Shown here piece by piece: positions 22,609 to 34,123 of a stretch of DNA of 64,000 nucleotides. Every line of letters starts with the position of its first letter. Within the stretch, counting starts at the first letter, position 1. The notes beneath the pieces were generated by a model. It did not search any database. It was given only the letters and a program-made list of their open reading frames with translations, and was not told where the DNA came from. Source of the DNA: Morinoia aosen (taxonomy: Eukaryota > Arthropoda > Malacostraca > Amphipoda > Talitridae); assembly GCA_030386875.1 (NCBI GenBank), contig CM059563.1, forward strand, positions 12,666,001-12,730,000, in the 5' to 3' direction. A program made the translations under genes and the position numbers.

Positions 22609-25355
22609 TGGATACACACAATATGAACAAAACACTAACCGTCATCCAACACAACGTCCAACACTGGCAAAACAATAAAATCGCACTGTGCAACATCTAC
22701 CGCCATACAATCCACACATAATTCTGCTAAACTCGCACTGCATGCGTAACGACACCCCCATCAAAATTTGGAATTACAACACATATACCACAAACAAAGC
22801 AAATGAAAATCACGCTGGCAATAGCAATTCGCAAAGACCTTCCATTCAAGCTTCACGATACCTTTCATACAGATATGTTGGCCATCACACTAGAAACACC
22901 ACAAGGCCCAATCACACTTGCCACAACCTACATACCTCCACGCATTGATTACAAAAACTACATTGACATGCACACTCTCTTTAACAGAAAACACCCCACC
23001 TACCTCCTAGCCGACATGAATGCCACACACCCCACTTTCGGATACACATACGCAAACAGGAAAGGGAGACAAATCCACTCTCTAATAGACAGGAACAAAT
23101 GTCACCACATCGGCCCCAATTTCCCCACGATAATCAACCACCGTGCCGCCACTAGTCCAGACATCGTACTAACAAACACGCAAACATTCCACAACATCAT
23201 ACTCGAACCAGGTCCACTAACACCCTCCGACCACATTCCCATCATAGCTACAATATCAGCTAACCCAATACAAATTCCCATCCGCCCACGACCCTCCTTC
23301 CACAATGCAAACTGGGAACTATACCGCAACCTTCTTGTTGAACACACAACACCGCAAGACGTAAACCCTACACAAGAGGACATAGACAACCACCTAATCA
23401 CATGGGAATCCCATATCATCGAAGCCTCCAACCAATCTATTCCAACTATCACACACAGAACCACACCAGGCATCAAACCCACTCATGCCATACTCGTCCT
23501 TCAAACGAGACACAAACACATTCACGACCATCTCCAACGACACGGCCACTCACCCCACCTATACAGAGAACTCCTCAGCCTCAGACAACAGATAAAAACT
23601 GCATATCAACGCATCTACTCGGCGACATGGAACAACACTATCGGTAACATCAAAAAGATGGACAATCCCCAACAATTCTGGTCCGCCATCAAACGCATGT
23701 CAGGCAACAATAAAAAACAAAGCACCCCCTACATCAAAGAAGGCGGCATCTTTTACCACTCACCACAATCCAAGGAACCTTTGTTCCGACAACACTGGTC
23801 AAACATATACTCAGGTATTGATGACCCCAACAACGATTTCGACGCTGAACACATACACACTATAGAAACACAAATGAACGACATCGCTCCCCAAAACGAA
23901 CCACACGAGACAGGAGACACATCCCGTCTTCCTAATTTCCACTACCCAGCAATCACAATCGAAGAACTAAAAAACGCACTTCGAACGTTTTCCCAAAAAG
24001 CTCCAGGACCAATTAAAATAACCACACACCACCTCAAACACTTACCGCAAAACATGCTCCAGTACCTTCTGTACATATACAACAACGCCCTCTCAGCGGG
24101 CTATTTCCCAAACAAACTGAAACACGCAATAATGATCTCTTTACCGAAGCCCTCCACCTCCCAACACGAGGTGCAAAATTACCGCCCCATCTCCTTACTC
24201 GACACCCACGCTAAGCTCCTAGACAAGATATTAACCTACAGGCTAACAGACCACCTAACCATCAACAACATCTACAACAGCCGCCAACACGGATTTCGAC
24301 ACGGAAGAGGTACACACACCGCACTTGCCACGCTACATGAGACCCTCCACATTAAACAAACACAGAGAAACAAAACAGACATCATTCTACGAGATGTAAG
24401 CAAGGCCTTCGACAAAGTCTGGCACACAGGACTCAAATTCAAACTGTCGCAGCTACAAATTCACCCCCTATTCACAAAAATCCTGTATAGCTTCATCACC
24501 AACCGCACCGCAGCCATACGAATCGCAAACTACACTGGCCCACCCTTCCCAATCAAGTCAGGTGTCCCCCAGGGAGCAGTCCTCTCCCCAACACTGTACA
24601 ACTACTTCACACACGACCTTCCCCCACCAATACCCAACACTGACTACATAGCTTTTGCAGACGACATCACACAAATCATATCCGCAAAGCACTCATATAA
24701 CATGGCAGCTCTTCTAACAACACGAGCCATTGCCCAAATCAACGATTACGAACGAAAATGGAAAATCCAAACTAATGCAAATAAATTAAAAATAATTGCC
24801 ATCAGCCGCAGCAAACACCCAACAGTGCACATCAACAACACCCCACACCCCTACACAAACTCAGGTAAAGTTCTGGGACTTACAATCAGCACAACCGGAT
24901 ACGCACCCCACACCAGACAACGAGCAGCACTAGCACACCAAAACCTCTCACGCCTCTACCGATTCAAACATCTGAACCTAGAAGTAAAACGCCAACTATA
25001 CATCGCTCTAGTAAGATCCACTCTCATCTACCCAGTCATTCCCCTACACACACTTCCACCAACATCTATCTCAACACTCCAACGTGTACAAAACCGAGCC
25101 ACGAGATACATAAAAAATTCAGAATGGCAAGATTTCGCCACCTCTGCACAACTACATCGGCGAGCAAACTTGCAACCAATCAACATTACACTCCACAAAC
25201 ACGCGAAAAGAATCTGGCAAAACATTCACGACATGTACCCACAACTCTACCAACAACTCACATTCCCGCAAGACACCCCACAAATACCACACAGACAATT
25301 TCAGAGCTCAAAAATGAAAACACTCGCACCCCAACCGAGACCAAAATACACTTAA
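22608..25355 (+). pseudogene. LINE 1 ORF2, endonuclease-reverse transcriptase, two frameshifts
   Basis: Starts at an ATG overlapping the ORF1 stop (TAATG). The AP-type endonuclease begins TLTVIQHNVQHWQNN and includes GPLTPSDHIPIIATI, a typical SDHxPI block. Shifts near 22703 and 22820 interrupt the endonuclease; from 22803 the frame is open to the end. The reverse transcriptase has NYRPISLLDTHAKLLDKIL, HGFRHGRGTHTALA, SGVPQGAVLSPTLYNY and the catalytic FADD. It ends PQPRPKYT. About 915 residues in total, a normal length for the clade. In cis it would nick target DNA and copy its own RNA, but it cannot do so in this state. Confidence 0.88.
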
Positions 25356-25701
25356 CACGACTCTAACGACGGACGGACGGACAGACTCGACTGACCAGCA
25401 CCGACTCAAGCGAATTTTTTGTGATAAAGGAGACCTAACCAATACGGCAAGCCTAACCACCCACGTCCGGTACTAAAGATGCCTACTAACTAAAGATCGA
25501 TCATACAAAGCCCTGACGGGTAATTAACGTCTACCACCCCTAAACTACCTACAAAAAAATACCCACAACACTAGCATCATATGCGCACAGCGCATCTCTA
25601 TCTTTTTCCTACCTATCCTTTTCCGTTTCACCCCTTCTCTTCCCGACACACCCTGTGTCAAACTCTCCTTCCGACTTCTCTATAAGCATCGCCAAGCCAA
25701 G

Positions 25702-25709
25702 CCAGCGCC
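25702..25709. repeat. CCAGCGCC at the LINE 1 / LINE 2 junction
   Basis: The same eight bases as the target duplications at 20555 and 32879. They are followed by GTGA, as at the LINE 1 start. Confidence 0.75.
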
Positions 25710-26010
25710 GTGAATGCGCCGTGGTTGGTTAGTGGCTCTCTTTGTGCGGTAAAAGTGCATTTAAGTAATACTTTCTTCAGCTCCCTATTTTCTATTCTTT
25801 CTGTTTTTTGAAGGCTTAACAGAAAGTTAAATCGGAGAACTGAGTGTGGTTTTTTTGACCACCGGCCCAGGGGCACCCCCTCCGGGCCTGAGGTGAGCAC
25901 TGTTTCCCAATTGTTGCTTTTCTCATTCCGTGTGTTTTTTTAGTTGTGTGATCTTGTGCATACTTGTCGATTCAAATGTCCTAATTCTGTACAGTTTGTA
26001 TTCACTCACA

Positions 26011-26125
26011 TTGTATAGTTTATTGTATTGATATTGTATAGTCTATTGTATTATAATTGTATAGCCTATTGTATTAGTACTGTATAGTTTACTATATTAG
26101 TATCGTATAGTGTAATGTAATAATA
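26011..26125. repeat. 23-bp minisatellite in the LINE 2 5' UTR
   Basis: Five units starting at 26011, 26034, 26057, 26080 and 26103, each beginning NTGTATAG or NCGTATAG and ending in ATTAGTA-like sequence. Each unit differs from its neighbours by a few bases. Confidence 0.85.
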
Positions 26126-26351
26126 TGCTTCATCATTTAGGGATTGCTTCACTGTGTTGATATTGTATAGTTCACAGTGATACAATTTTCTGGAACTCGT
26201 CTATTTAGGTAATTAATAACTGAACTAGGGGCACCGTTGCTAAGTGTGCCTTCAGAAGGCGATTTGTACAGCTGTGTGTTGTATACATTGTATCATAATA
26301 TTGAGTAGCTCAACTGTATTTATAGTAGGGTAGGGCTAGGCTCCTTCCGTA

Positions 26352-28201
26352 ATGCCCCCCCCGGATCGGGGGAGGGGAGCTGGTGCTGGGCGGGGAGGCC
26401 CGGGTGGCCGCCCCCCCAGGGCCCCTCTTTCTTCAAACCCTCGTTCTGCTTCCAAAACTAGAAACACAATTCCGGGGTCCTTCCCCCTTAACCCTGGAAA
26501 CCCTCCGCCTACGATGCTTATTCCACCAAAACCCAACATTGCCGCAACCAGTACAGCACCTAGAATAAAGTCATCAACATATAAAGGTTAACATCGGCAT
26601 CTTTGGGATGCTTTATTTCCAATCAAGCCTGATACATATGATCTTAGCATTGGTTTTTCAAACGTCTTATAACTAACCCTATATATAGGACACCATGACG
26701 GTTCCCCCGTAAAGCCGGTACCCATTTCCGACACCTGGGTTGAGTGGAGTATTGTGCTTGAGCTTTCCCTTGAGTTCAACTTAAGTATATCGATCCAGCT
26801 AAACCAGTGGACAAGACAAAAATCTTTGAAACAACCTTCAAAGACCTAAATGCTCCTCTCATTAGACTGACTTCCACCAGTACAGGTTTCTATGCAGTAA
26901 CTGACGATGTCACTTCGGTTGATAAACTAACTTCCAGTAAAGCAATCAATGCATTCCAAAAATTGAATATAATACCAGTTATTCCCCCCGACCTAAGTGC
27001 AAAAAGATCCATTTTTGTCAGACAAATTGATAATGAAATAGGTGCAAGACCTGCCGATGAAATCAAATCAGAAATCCAACAGCAAAATTCATGGTTATCA
27101 GTCACAGAAATAGTTAAAATAAAGCAATATACTCATCTAATCAAAATTATAACTTCCGACACCACCACTGCACAGAGGATCCTCCGAGATGGGTTTTATA
27201 TGTATCATACAAAAATTACACCCTATCAATGTGAACAAGAAAAATACACACATATCCTCATCTGTTACAAGTGCTATAAATATGAAGACCACCCAACATC
27301 CAAATGCACCCAAACAACACAATATTGCTCAGAATGTTCTTCACAAGAACATACTTACCAACAATGCACTAGCACACTTAAACAATGCCTCAATTGCAAT
27401 GGACCACACAGAACATTAGCATCAAGTTGCCCGTATAGGAAAAATGTAATCAAACAAAAAATCGAAAATGAAAAACAGGAGCTTCACCAACAAACTCAAA
27501 ACACCTATGCTGAAATTGCAAAGCACGCAATATTACAAACAAACCCCCCAGAACACACCCTCACACTAACATCACAAACACATATTAAACTGACAGCACT
27601 CATCTTGGAAGCACACATAGCAGCACTGAACAGAACACAGAAATTTGGCGAACTTCTTTCACAATCTTTAAAACTGAACTTCAATATCGATACTACTTTC
27701 CCAGATCGTGACTCAGCCGCAATTTTCAACTTTTACTACAAATCAGAAACAATACCACAGGAGACGGAAACGGAACAGGAAAAAACGGTGGATGTCTCTC
27801 TGGAATGTGAGCAGGAACAGATGGAGGAGGCTATGGACACGGAGGCTGGAACTAAACGAAGGATAAGTGGTGATGATTTGGGTAATTCAAGCATAGTATT
27901 AGATAACAAACACAACTTTCAAATGAAACTGTACAGAAACTTCATAGACAATTCACCAATCCCAGAAAATCCCCCAATAGAATGGTACATCCGGGAACTC
28001 AGCAGACAAGAAAATGATAAAGGATTAAAATTCACAGTTCAGGACTTAAGATCACAAACATTACTGGATTACATCAAGAGTAACAGGGTCCAATTCACAA
28101 GAACAAAAATAAACATAATCCCCCATGAGGACTTCATAAATCTTCCAAGACACCAGTCAATAATAGCAGCCACCAAAAAACCAAAAAAAATAATTGCTTA
28201 A
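26352..28201 (+). pseudogene. LINE 2 ORF1, gag-like CCHC protein split by a SINE
   Basis: The N-terminus (MPPPDRGRGAGAGRGGPGGR, proline- and glycine-rich) is open to TYK at about 26583. Then a truncated SINE interrupts, and the frame resumes near 26780 with VQLKYIDPAKPVDKTKIFET, aligning with LINE 1. Zinc knuckles at about 27260-27430 are CYKCYKYEDHPTSKC, CSECSSQEHTYQQC and CLNCNGPHRTLASSC. From 26807 the frame is intact to TAA at 28199-28201, two bases before the ORF2 ATG. Role as for LINE 1 ORF1. Without the SINE it would be about 550 residues. Confidence 0.88.
26588..26777 (-). repeat. 5'-truncated SINE inside LINE 2 ORF1
   Basis: In reverse orientation it carries the 3' end (CATCGGCATCTTTGGGATGC), the body GGTTCCCCCGTAAAGCCGG and CACCTGGGTTGAGTGGAGTA, stopping in CTTGAGCTTTCCCTT. 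The tRNA-like head is missing. It is the same subfamily as the copy at 63233-63514, including TATATATAGGACACC. Confidence 0.9.
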
Positions 28202-28203
28202 AA

Positions 28204-30941
28204 ATGAACCTAAAGAAAGTAACAATAATTCAACATAACGTGCAATCTTGGAATACAAATAGAATCACACTATCCAACATATACAACTCACTGGACCCAG
28301 ACATAATACTTATCAATAGTCACTGCCTCATAAATAACCAGCCCCTTAAGATCTTTAATTACAATACATTTTATTCAAATAAGCAAAACGAAAACCACGC
28401 AGGCACTGCAATAGCACTCAGGAAAAGCATTTCGTACAGACTTCACGATGATTTCCACACAGACATGTTAGCAGTAACAATAGATACGCTACAGGGACCA
28501 ATCACCATAGGTACTACATATACACCTCCGAGAACAGACTACCTGAATTTTATAGACTTCCACATGCTTTCCAATAGACCGCATCCAACCTATTTTCTAG
28601 GTGACATAAACGCCGCACATAGCATAACTGGGTACTCACATAGGAACAATAGAGGAAATCATCTTTTCTACCTAATCTCAAAGCAGAAATGCACTCACAT
28701 TGGACCCTTTTTTCCCACCCTAATAACTCACAATAGCACCACCTCACCCGATGTAGTTTTACAAAACAAGCATGCATTTCATAATATTTTCTTGAAGCCT
28801 GGCCCCATCACACCTTCGGATCACATTCCAATAATCGCTACCATCACAGCCAACCCAATACAAATTTCCATCAAACCGCGAAGACACTTTCGTAAAGCAA
28901 ATTTGAATTTATATAAACAGTTACTATCACCTGTCACACCCCCTTTACAACCGGATCCAACTATAAACGAAATAAACAAGTACCTAGACACATGGACTAA
29001 ACACGTACAGGATGCCACAAATACAGCCGTTCCCCTCATAAATCACAGAATAATCCCGGGGATCAAACCAACTCACGAAACTTTGACATTACAAGCACAA
29101 TACCGACAGACAACTCAATACATCTCCAGATATGGGCCATCTATAGATTTGAACCGACATTTGAACGCAATAAGAATCCGATTACAAGAAATATAAAAAG
29201 GCAAATATCAGCAAACCTGGGAGGAATTAATTCACAGTCTCAAACTGCAGGAGGATCCGAAAATGTTTTGGTCCTCCTGCAAAAGGATGATGGGCGGTAA
29301 TTCACTAAACAACAAATACCATACATAGAACATAATAAAGAACAGTTACATACTCCTAAAGAAAAAGAACCCATCTTCAGAGCACACTGGAAGGAAATAT
29401 TCACTGAACAGGACGATCCCCTCTTCGACAAGGAGCACATTGAAACGGTACAAGAGCAAATGATCAACTTAGCAAATACAATCAAACCATACCGAACGGG
29501 AAATATCAACAGACTGGACCCTATACATTTTCCCCCTATTACATTCGAAGAACTATTACAATCACTGGAAACGTTCAAACAGAAAGCACCAGGGACAACG
29601 GAAATAACCACTTTACAACTTAAAAACTTACCAGAAAACATGATTCACTTTCTGATTTACATTTTCAAAATGTCCATATCTGCTGGTTACTTCCCGAACA
29701 GTCCAAAACACGCCATAATGATTTTCCTCCCAAAACCAAACACATCCCTAAAATCAGTTCAAAATTACAGACCAATTTCCCTCCTGGATGTACACGGCAA
29801 ATTACTAGATAAAATTTTAAATAATAGATTAACAAATTTCCTTACAATTCATAACCATTTTAATTACAGACAACACGGATTCAGATGTAATAGAGGCACT
29901 CACACCGCACTGGCAACCCTTCACGAAGCAATTTCCATCCAATTAGCTCAAAAATTCATAATAGACATTTGCTTAAGAGATGTTAAAAAAGCATTCGATA
30001 AGGTATGGCACTCTGGTCTCATCTTCAAACTTTCGCAAATTAATCTTCACCCTATGTTTCTCCGGACCCTGAATAGTTACCTCAATGGCAGGACAGCCTC
30101 AATAAGAATATCCAATTACTTAGGACCGCGATTCTCACTGTGCACAGGTGTACCCCAAGGAGCATGCCTATCCCCTACACTGTTTAGCTTTTATACCCAT
30201 GATTTACCACCGCCGCTACCTAAAACAGACTACATATGCTTTGCAGATGACATCACACAGATAACAGCCGGAAAATATTCACCAAAATATGCAACAGCCA
30301 ATACCAAAAGAGCAATAGAACAAATAAACACATTTGAAAGTAAATGGAAAATATTAACCAACAGTAGCAAATTTGCAATAATCCCCATAAATAGAAGGAA
30401 AACATTTGAAGTTACCATAAACGGCAAATCAATACCATACACAAATAAAGGAAAAGTCCTGGGGTTGAACATAACTACACATGGTATATCATCACAAGCC
30501 TCCATTAGACAAGCAATAGCCTACAAGAATCTAGAAAAAATTTACCGTTTTACTTACCTTCATACAGAAACCAAACTGAAATTATACATGGCCTTTGTAA
30601 GATCAGCATTAATATACCCAGTCATACCTTTACACACAGCATCAGCAACAGCAATATCCAAATTACAAAGAGTTCAAAACAAAGCACTTAGATTTATTAC
30701 CGGCACTAGTTTAATAGAAGCAGTACCATCACAACACCTGCACAATCATCTAAATATCCCTCTCATAAACATACTGCTGCACGAGCATGCAAACAGGATC
30801 TGGCACAATATACAGCAATTCGATCCTGACCTGTACACAAAATTAAGTTTTCCTCCGGAGCTCATCCCCAATCAACATTCCCGATTTAAAAGCTCTAGAC
30901 TACTTGCATTGGCCCCCCCTCCACCTCCGAAATATACATGA
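28204..30941 (+). pseudogene. LINE 2 ORF2, endonuclease-reverse transcriptase, broken in the linker
   Basis: The endonuclease part (28204-29196) starts MNLKKVTIIQHNVQSW and includes ILINSHC, FLGDINAAHS and GPITPSDHIPIIATI. A stop at 29194 (QEI-stop-KGKYQ) and a frame change near 29320 disrupt the linker. The reverse transcriptase part (from about 29460) has LPKPNTSLKSVQNYRPISLL, HGFRCNRGTHTALATLHEAI, TGVPQGACLSPTLFSFYTHD and FADD, ending APPPPPKYT as in LINE 1. The two breaks are the only obstacles to a full-length protein of about 910 residues. Confidence 0.88.
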
Positions 30942-31458
30942 ACCAACAATCTTGCCAGGCACACCTACTAAGACAAATTCCAGTCCTGTTATGAGGACGT
31001 GGGGGAAGACCAAATTAATTTCAGTAATATTTTTATTTTTTGTTTTCTGGGGTTTTGGCGAGCGGTAGGACGGTCTTCCCCCCCATGGGTGGGAAGCCAA
31101 AACCCCAGACTTTTAACTTCATTTCAGTTGCATTGACATACACAAAAATTCTTCTTTCCATCAATTATTTTTCATTACTCTAAAATTTCTTAAATTCCTA
31201 TTTACTTACACCTCAAACTACTTAATAGCCAACTAGTAAAGATGTACGTAGCGTAGAGTGCATGTCTGCAAAACTGTATCTAGGTGTATATAATGCACGA
31301 TGTGCACAGACGCTATAATTGTAAATAGGTAGAGAAAAATAAGTAACTTGAAATGTGTATATATATATGTAGATATACATATATGGTAGGTCGAAGGTAA
31401 TGCAACATAATGTGCTCGCGCACTGTAGAGAAATAGACAACACTCGTAAATAAGACAG

Positions 31459-31866
31459 TAAATAAGTAAAAACTTAGTCTCCAATTATAGGCGCTAGATG
31501 ATGCAAATGTGTAGATATTAGATTGTAAATACTCGTAGACCAATAACTAGATAGGCCTAAGTCATAGTTCAGTAACAAAGAATGAAATTTTAGGTATTGC
31601 TTACTGTGTAGGTAAGATAAGTGTAATTGTTTAGACAGCTAGGATGTAATGTAGGTAATGTAAATAAGATATTTAATAAGTAAAAACTTATTCTCTAATT
31701 ATAGGTGCAAGATGATGTAAATGTGTAGATATTAGATTGTATATACTCGTAGATCAATAACTAGATAGGCCTAAGTCATAGTTCAGTAATAAAGAATGAA
31801 TTTTAGATATTGCTTACTGTGTAGGTAGCTAAGTGTAATTGTTTAGATAGCTAGGATGTAATATAG
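31459..31866. repeat. 214-bp tandem duplication in the LINE 2 3' UTR
   Basis: Copy 1 starts at about 31459 and copy 2 at about 31673. Both contain AATAAGTAAAAACTTA, AACTAGATAGGCCTAAGTCA and AATTGTTTAGACAGCTAGG-like sequence, with scattered substitutions. Confidence 0.9.
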
Positions 31867-31869
31867 TGT

Positions 31870-32500
31870 GTAAAAGAAAAAAAAATTAAATAAAAAAAAA
31901 AAAAAAAATACAAATGAAAAAAAAAATATATATATAATAGAACAAAAAAAATGAAAAAAAAATAAAAAAAAATAAATGAAAAACAGAAAAAAAATAAATA
32001 AAAATAAAAAAAAGACAAATGAAAAAAAAAAATATATATATATATAATAGAACAAAGAAAAAAAAAATTTTATGTATATATGCATATTAGTGTCCATTTA
32101 ATTCGTGTGCGTGTGTGTGTAGGTTGTGGGTGTGGAACGTATAGAACCATTGTGTGCTCATGTGTCGTGTGTGGGTGATAATATATGTATATATATGTAT
32201 GATAAAACAAAAATTGTACAAAAAGTTTATATACTCATATGTATGTCTGTGTATCGTGTGTGTGTGAAATTCTGAATTAAGAAAAAAAAGGTACGAGTGC
32301 ATGTGTCGGGTGTGTGTGTGTATATAAATGTAATATGTATATATGCATATGTATAAAAAAAAATAAAATAAAAAAAATAAAAATGAAAATAAAAAAAAAA
32401 TAAAAAAAAAAAAAAATTAAAACAAAAAAAAAATTAAAAAAAAAATTGAAAATAAAATGAATAAAAAAAAAATTAGGGAAAAAATATATATATATATGTA
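31870..32500. repeat. A-rich low-complexity tracts in the LINE 2 3' UTR
   Basis: Runs of A broken by T, TG and (AT)n at 31870-32070 and 32350-32495, separated by TGTGTGT-rich sequence. The pattern GAAAAAAAAAATATATATA recurs, so the tract grew partly by tandem copying. Confidence 0.9.
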
Positions 32501-32878
32501 TAATTATGTGTGTATATTGTATATAGGGACTTGTAGATGAGCATAAATTTCTCCCATTTAAAATTTATATTGCTTGACGAGGGCTTTTATCGCCTTCCCA
32601 CAAAAAAAAAATTACAGTAGAGCAGAGTAGACGCGGCATAATTAAATAGATGAATCGTTTCTAGCATAAAAAGCCCTGACGGGTATTTTCCCTCGTTAAA
32701 CTAACAAGTTAGTAGTATCAATCGAACAAGATGCACAAGATCAACTAATTATGCGTTAAGCGCCTTTTTCTTCTTCCACTATCCTTTTCCTTCTCTCTCC
32801 TCCTTTTTCTCTTATGGCACACACTGTGCCAAACTCTAATTCTCTTCTCTTCTTTCCTATTGTCACCGCCCCCCCCTT

Positions 32879-32887
32879 CCCAGCGCC
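32879..32887. repeat. Target duplication of the LINE block, right copy
   Basis: CCCAGCGCC, matching 20555-20563. It is followed immediately by the remaining Gypsy LTR sequence (AGATCTCATCGC). Confidence 0.9.
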
Positions 32888-32994
32888 AGATCTCATCGCT
32901 GATTGGTTGTTTGGCCGGATCACTTCGTGGCTGTGAGGTGGCGCTTATGAGCTTGTGTGGTGGTGAGCGCGCACAGCTAGATGGAACCACCACA
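32888..32994 (-). repeat. Gypsy left (3') LTR, inner part
   Basis: 107 bp identical to 34829-34935. On the minus strand it begins TGTGGTGGTTCC, preceded by a purine tract (AACAACAGGGGGGCACC) at 32995-33011 that would serve as the polypurine primer site. Confidence 0.92.
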
Positions 32995-33011
32995 GGTGCC
33001 CCCCTGTTGTT

Positions 33012-33496
33012 TTTTAAGTTTCCGAGTACCTCAGTTGATATTTGACTTTCTTGTTTTTGTTGAGAAGGGCGTTCGTGTGAAGACAGCGTCTCGTCTGAGG
33101 TTATTGGATTGTCGCTAGCCGCTAGAAGATCGTAGGACGGGGGTCTGGTTGGGTGTTTTTCGTCGGGCGGAATTAAGCTGATCGACGAGCCAGTATCGAC
33201 GAGATACCGAGTATTGTTGGAGTCGGTGGCGTACAGCAAATCTGCTGCGTTTGCCCGTGAGTAGGAGATGGCGCTTACTATCCTGTGCGACCTTCGTTGA
33301 GCATAGCTGCATGGTGTTGTGCACTTTCTTGCGCGGTCGCCGAATGTGCGGTGGTAGTAGCAGCGTACTCGGTCGAGCGTGCTTCCTTCGTTTGAGTGTT
33401 GAAGGTTTCTAGGTGCCGGAACTTGATTCCGCCAGTTGTCGCCTTTGAGGGTGTCTTCGTGCGAGCGCACTATTCCTAAAATATTCTTGAGTTAGG
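33012..33496 (-). pseudogene. Gypsy zinc knuckle and protease fragment
   Basis: Continues the gag frame after a single TAA (33494-33496). It has the degenerate knuckle CYYHRTFGDRARKCTTPC, typical of insect Gypsy gag ends, then the aspartic protease motif YLVDTGSSISLIPP near 33185-33225. The rest of the protease and all of reverse transcriptase and integrase are missing: the sequence passes through a Ser/Gln-rich stretch straight into the polypurine tract. Confidence 0.85.
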
Positions 33497-34088
33497 CTAT
33501 TTCTTTCATAGCTGCGTCAAACTCGGCTCTTGACACTGTCGGGGTAGGCGATGGCTTGATCGCGTTTACGGTGACGGGCTTGGTAGTTGCAGCCCGGCAC
33601 GTTGATTGCCTTGTAGTAACTTGATCTGCTATCTCTCCGTACTCGTCGTCTGTTTTTCCTTTTCCTAAGGCTTCAATCAGTGGCTGCGCTTCAGTCGGTA
33701 ATTTTGCGAGATGCATGCAGCGGATGACTGAAGGTGGGAGCGGAGCTTGTCTGCAGTTGTTGAGACGCGTCATTTCCAGGAGTAACTCGGAAGGCGTACT
33801 GTCTCCCAGCGTTATTTTAACGATGGCGTCGTAGTTGGTCTCGTCATCGTGACGAACGAAACGTTTTGTTAATGCGGCTTTTAAGGCGTCGAATTTACCG
33901 TTAGCCGGAGGGTTCAGTAGTACTTCTTGTACTCCGGTGATGATGTGCGTAGGTAGCCCTCCGAGGAGTGCCCCGAACTTTGAAGCGTCGTTGAGATTTG
34001 GGATTTGAGCGAGGTAAACTTCGCAGGGGAGGAGCCATCCTTTCATGTCGCCTTCGAAGGCGGGTAAACGGACATCTTTCCAAGCCAT
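33494..34088 (-). CDS. Gypsy gag
   Basis: 198 residues from MAWKDVRLPAFEGDMKGWLL to MKEIA. It has the capsid pattern of arthropod Gypsy gag proteins (FxALLGGLPTHIITGVQEVL, then FDALKAALTKRF and LLEMTRLNNCRQAPLPPSVI). It starts 36 bases inside the LTR edge. The TAA at its end lies in frame with the downstream knuckle and protease, so the original protein was longer. It could still provide capsid packaging of its own RNA. Confidence 0.85.
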
Positions 34089-34123
34089 GCTCCCACCTGC
34101 CGGGTCACTCTGGGGTCAACCAG

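Larger units (their letters stand above)
20564..25701 (+). mobile_element. Jockey-like LINE 1
   Basis: Runs from GTGAGTTCACC at the target duplication to CGCCAAGCCAAG before a further CCAGCGCC. It contains ORF1 (three CCHC knuckles) and ORF2 (endonuclease and reverse transcriptase), both with frameshifts. The 3' UTR carries AAAGCCCTGACGGGTA and a pyrimidine-rich stretch CCTATCCTTTTCCGTTTC, shared with LINE 2. Its sense strand is rich in A and C, unlike the AT-rich LINE 2. There is no RNase H domain. The clade call rests on recalled motif order. Confidence 0.85.
25710..32878 (+). mobile_element. Jockey-like LINE 2
   Basis: Follows LINE 1 directly, in the same orientation, and ends at the right target duplication CCCAGCGCC. 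It has the same ORF order as LINE 1 but is much diverged from it. A 5' UTR of about 640 bp contains a 23-bp minisatellite. ORF1 is interrupted by a SINE and ORF2 by frame breaks. The 3' UTR of 1.9 kb is expanded by a 214-bp tandem duplication and A-rich tracts. The terminal stretch (AAAGCCCTGACGGGTATTTT, then CACTGTGCCAAACTC) matches the LINE 1 end. Confidence 0.85.

Noticed and set aside
20801..25225. Minus-strand frames inside LINE 1 (for example 21116-21577 and 23102-23482)
   Set aside because: Shadows of the A/C-rich coding strand. They contain no recognisable domain.
31222..32302. Hydrophobic minus-strand frames rich in Phe, Tyr and Ile
   Set aside because: Produced by A-rich low-complexity sequence read in reverse.
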